DNA of 64,000 bases, taken from positions 62,001 to 126,000 of the forward strand of contig JAGVQM010000011.1 of the NCBI GenBank assembly GCA_020051695.1, read 5' to 3'. This document shows, piece by piece, positions 63,342-64,000 of this stretch; within the stretch, counting starts at the first letter, position 1; each line of letters begins with the position of its first letter. The position numbers and the translations under genes are program-made. Below the pieces are notes generated by a model, which saw only the letters and a list, made by a program, of their open reading frames with translations, made no database searches and had not been told where the DNA came from. The stretch is from Candidatus Zixiibacteriota bacterium (GTDB lineage: Bacteria > Zixibacteria > MSB-5A5 > WJJR01 > JAJRUJ01).

Positions 63342-64000
63342 ATGATAAAGACTCGCGGAATACTGTTAATTGTGGTTCTCCTTGCGGTGACCCTTACCGC
63401 CCCGCGGGCGGCTTTGGGCAAGGTCGACCTCGGACTCGCGCAGACCATGATCAATGACGGTCGGTACCAGGAAGCCGTCGATTATCTGTTGCAGGCCGAA
63501 AAAGACGAGGCCCGGAATATCGACTTGTATAAGTTGCTGGGCGACGCCTATGTCGGCCTGGCCGACTATGCCAAAGCCGGAGAATCACTTGAACAGGCCC
63601 TGAAGCTGAAAAGCGGGGACACCGACGCCCGCTTGAAATTGGGCGATGTCCTGGTCAAGCTTGGTCAATCCGCCGGGGCCGTCGATGTCCTGAAAAAGGG
63701 GTTGGACAAAGCCAAAAAAGATTCTGAAAAAGCGGTGTTCAATGACGCCATCGGCCGGGCACTGATCGCCGGCGGTGATTGCAATGGTGCTCAGGAATAT
63801 TTGCTGAAAGCCACGATCCAGGACGGGGAAAACCTCGAGTATCGTGTCGATTTGGGTCAGGCATATTATGAATGTCAGGTGTATTCGCTGGCCAAAATCG
63901 AGTACCAGGCCGTCCTCAGTGCCGACTCGAACAACTGCAAGGCATGGTACCGCATCGGCTTCGCCCAGTTTCGCGATCGCGCGTTCAATGATGCGTTGTA
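63342..64000 (+). CDS. Exported TPR-repeat protein (3' partial)
   Basis: At least 219 residues; the gene runs out of the window. The ATG at 63342 opens a signal peptide (core GILLIVVLLAVTLTA, cleavage after ALG). TPR units follow: QTMINDGRYQEAVDYLLQAE, YVGLADYAKAGESLEQALKL, GQSAGAVDVLKKGLDKA, and AYYECQVYSLAKIEYQAVL. It probably serves as a protein-binding scaffold in the periplasm or outer membrane. Confidence 0.85.
   Translation, partial: MIKTRGILLIVVLLAVTLTAPRAALGKVDLGLAQTMINDGRYQEAVDYLLQAEKDEARNIDLYKLLGDAYVGLADYAKAGESLEQALKLKSGDTDARLKLGDVLVKLGQSAGAVDVLKKGLDKAKKDSEKAVFNDAIGRALIAGGDCNGAQEYLLKATIQDGENLEYRVDLGQAYYECQVYSLAKIEYQAVLSADSNNCKAWYRIGFAQFRDRAFNDAL

Overview
The window reads as chromosome of a free-living, Gram-negative-type bacterium of the FCB group, most likely candidate phylum Zixibacteria or a close relative. 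The reasons are the secreted protein ending in a dockerin-like [11 protein letters not shown] repeat pair, the DUF3857/transglutaminase proteins, a DUF6754 membrane cassette, many lipoproteins and outer-envelope folding factors, and several families of short intergenic palindromes. Coding DNA is GC-rich; three genes (16385-17383, 28915-29541, 54442-56826) are visibly AT-richer and look acquired. The assignment is inferred from protein style; there is no rRNA in the window.

Layout. 1-6 kb: end of a beta-propeller protein, an EF-hand protein and a 1320-residue multi-PAS hybrid histidine kinase. 6.4-14 kb: a small beta-barrel-like protein, a fused CobA-HemD, two consecutive DUF3857/transglutaminase proteins (the first without the catalytic Cys), a saccharopine-dehydrogenase-like enzyme and a decayed sodium:solute symporter. 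15-25 kb (minus strand): glyA behind a coupled AT-rich gene, then a carbon-metabolism block with an Aquifex-type aconitase, a citryl-CoA lyase and a succinyl/citryl-CoA synthetase pair whose large subunit carries a two-cluster ferredoxin domain. 26-32 kb: accessory zone with an aldehyde dehydrogenase, a REP-associated tyrosine transposase inside its own palindromes, and single small enzymes. 32-38 kb (minus): 3-methyladenine glycosylase, an electron-transfer Fe-S membrane protein, dprA, a comF-like gene and a Memo-AMMECR1 fusion. 38-47 kb: mfd, two parvulin-type foldases and pilT. 47-54 kb: accC, gcvH, gcvPA, a zinc-ribbon protein, a thioredoxin-TPR gene interrupted by one in-frame TGA, murI and rdgB. 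54-64 kb: tRNA-Pro(TGG), the large secreted calcium-binding repeat protein, a four-gene membrane cassette, three lipoproteins and the start of a TPR protein.

The most striking observation is at 51303-52166. An otherwise intact exported thioredoxin-fold/TPR gene has a TGA codon exactly where the first cysteine of the CxxC redox motif belongs (U-S-W-C), followed by a possible stem-loop. This is best explained as a selenoprotein that ordinary gene calling truncates. Second is the citrate-cleavage module at 17.9-25 kb with its ferredoxin-fused synthetase subunit. Third are the DUF6754 membrane cassette at 57.1-60.1 kb and the REP/transposase insertion that duplicated the tail of the neighbouring aldehyde dehydrogenase gene.
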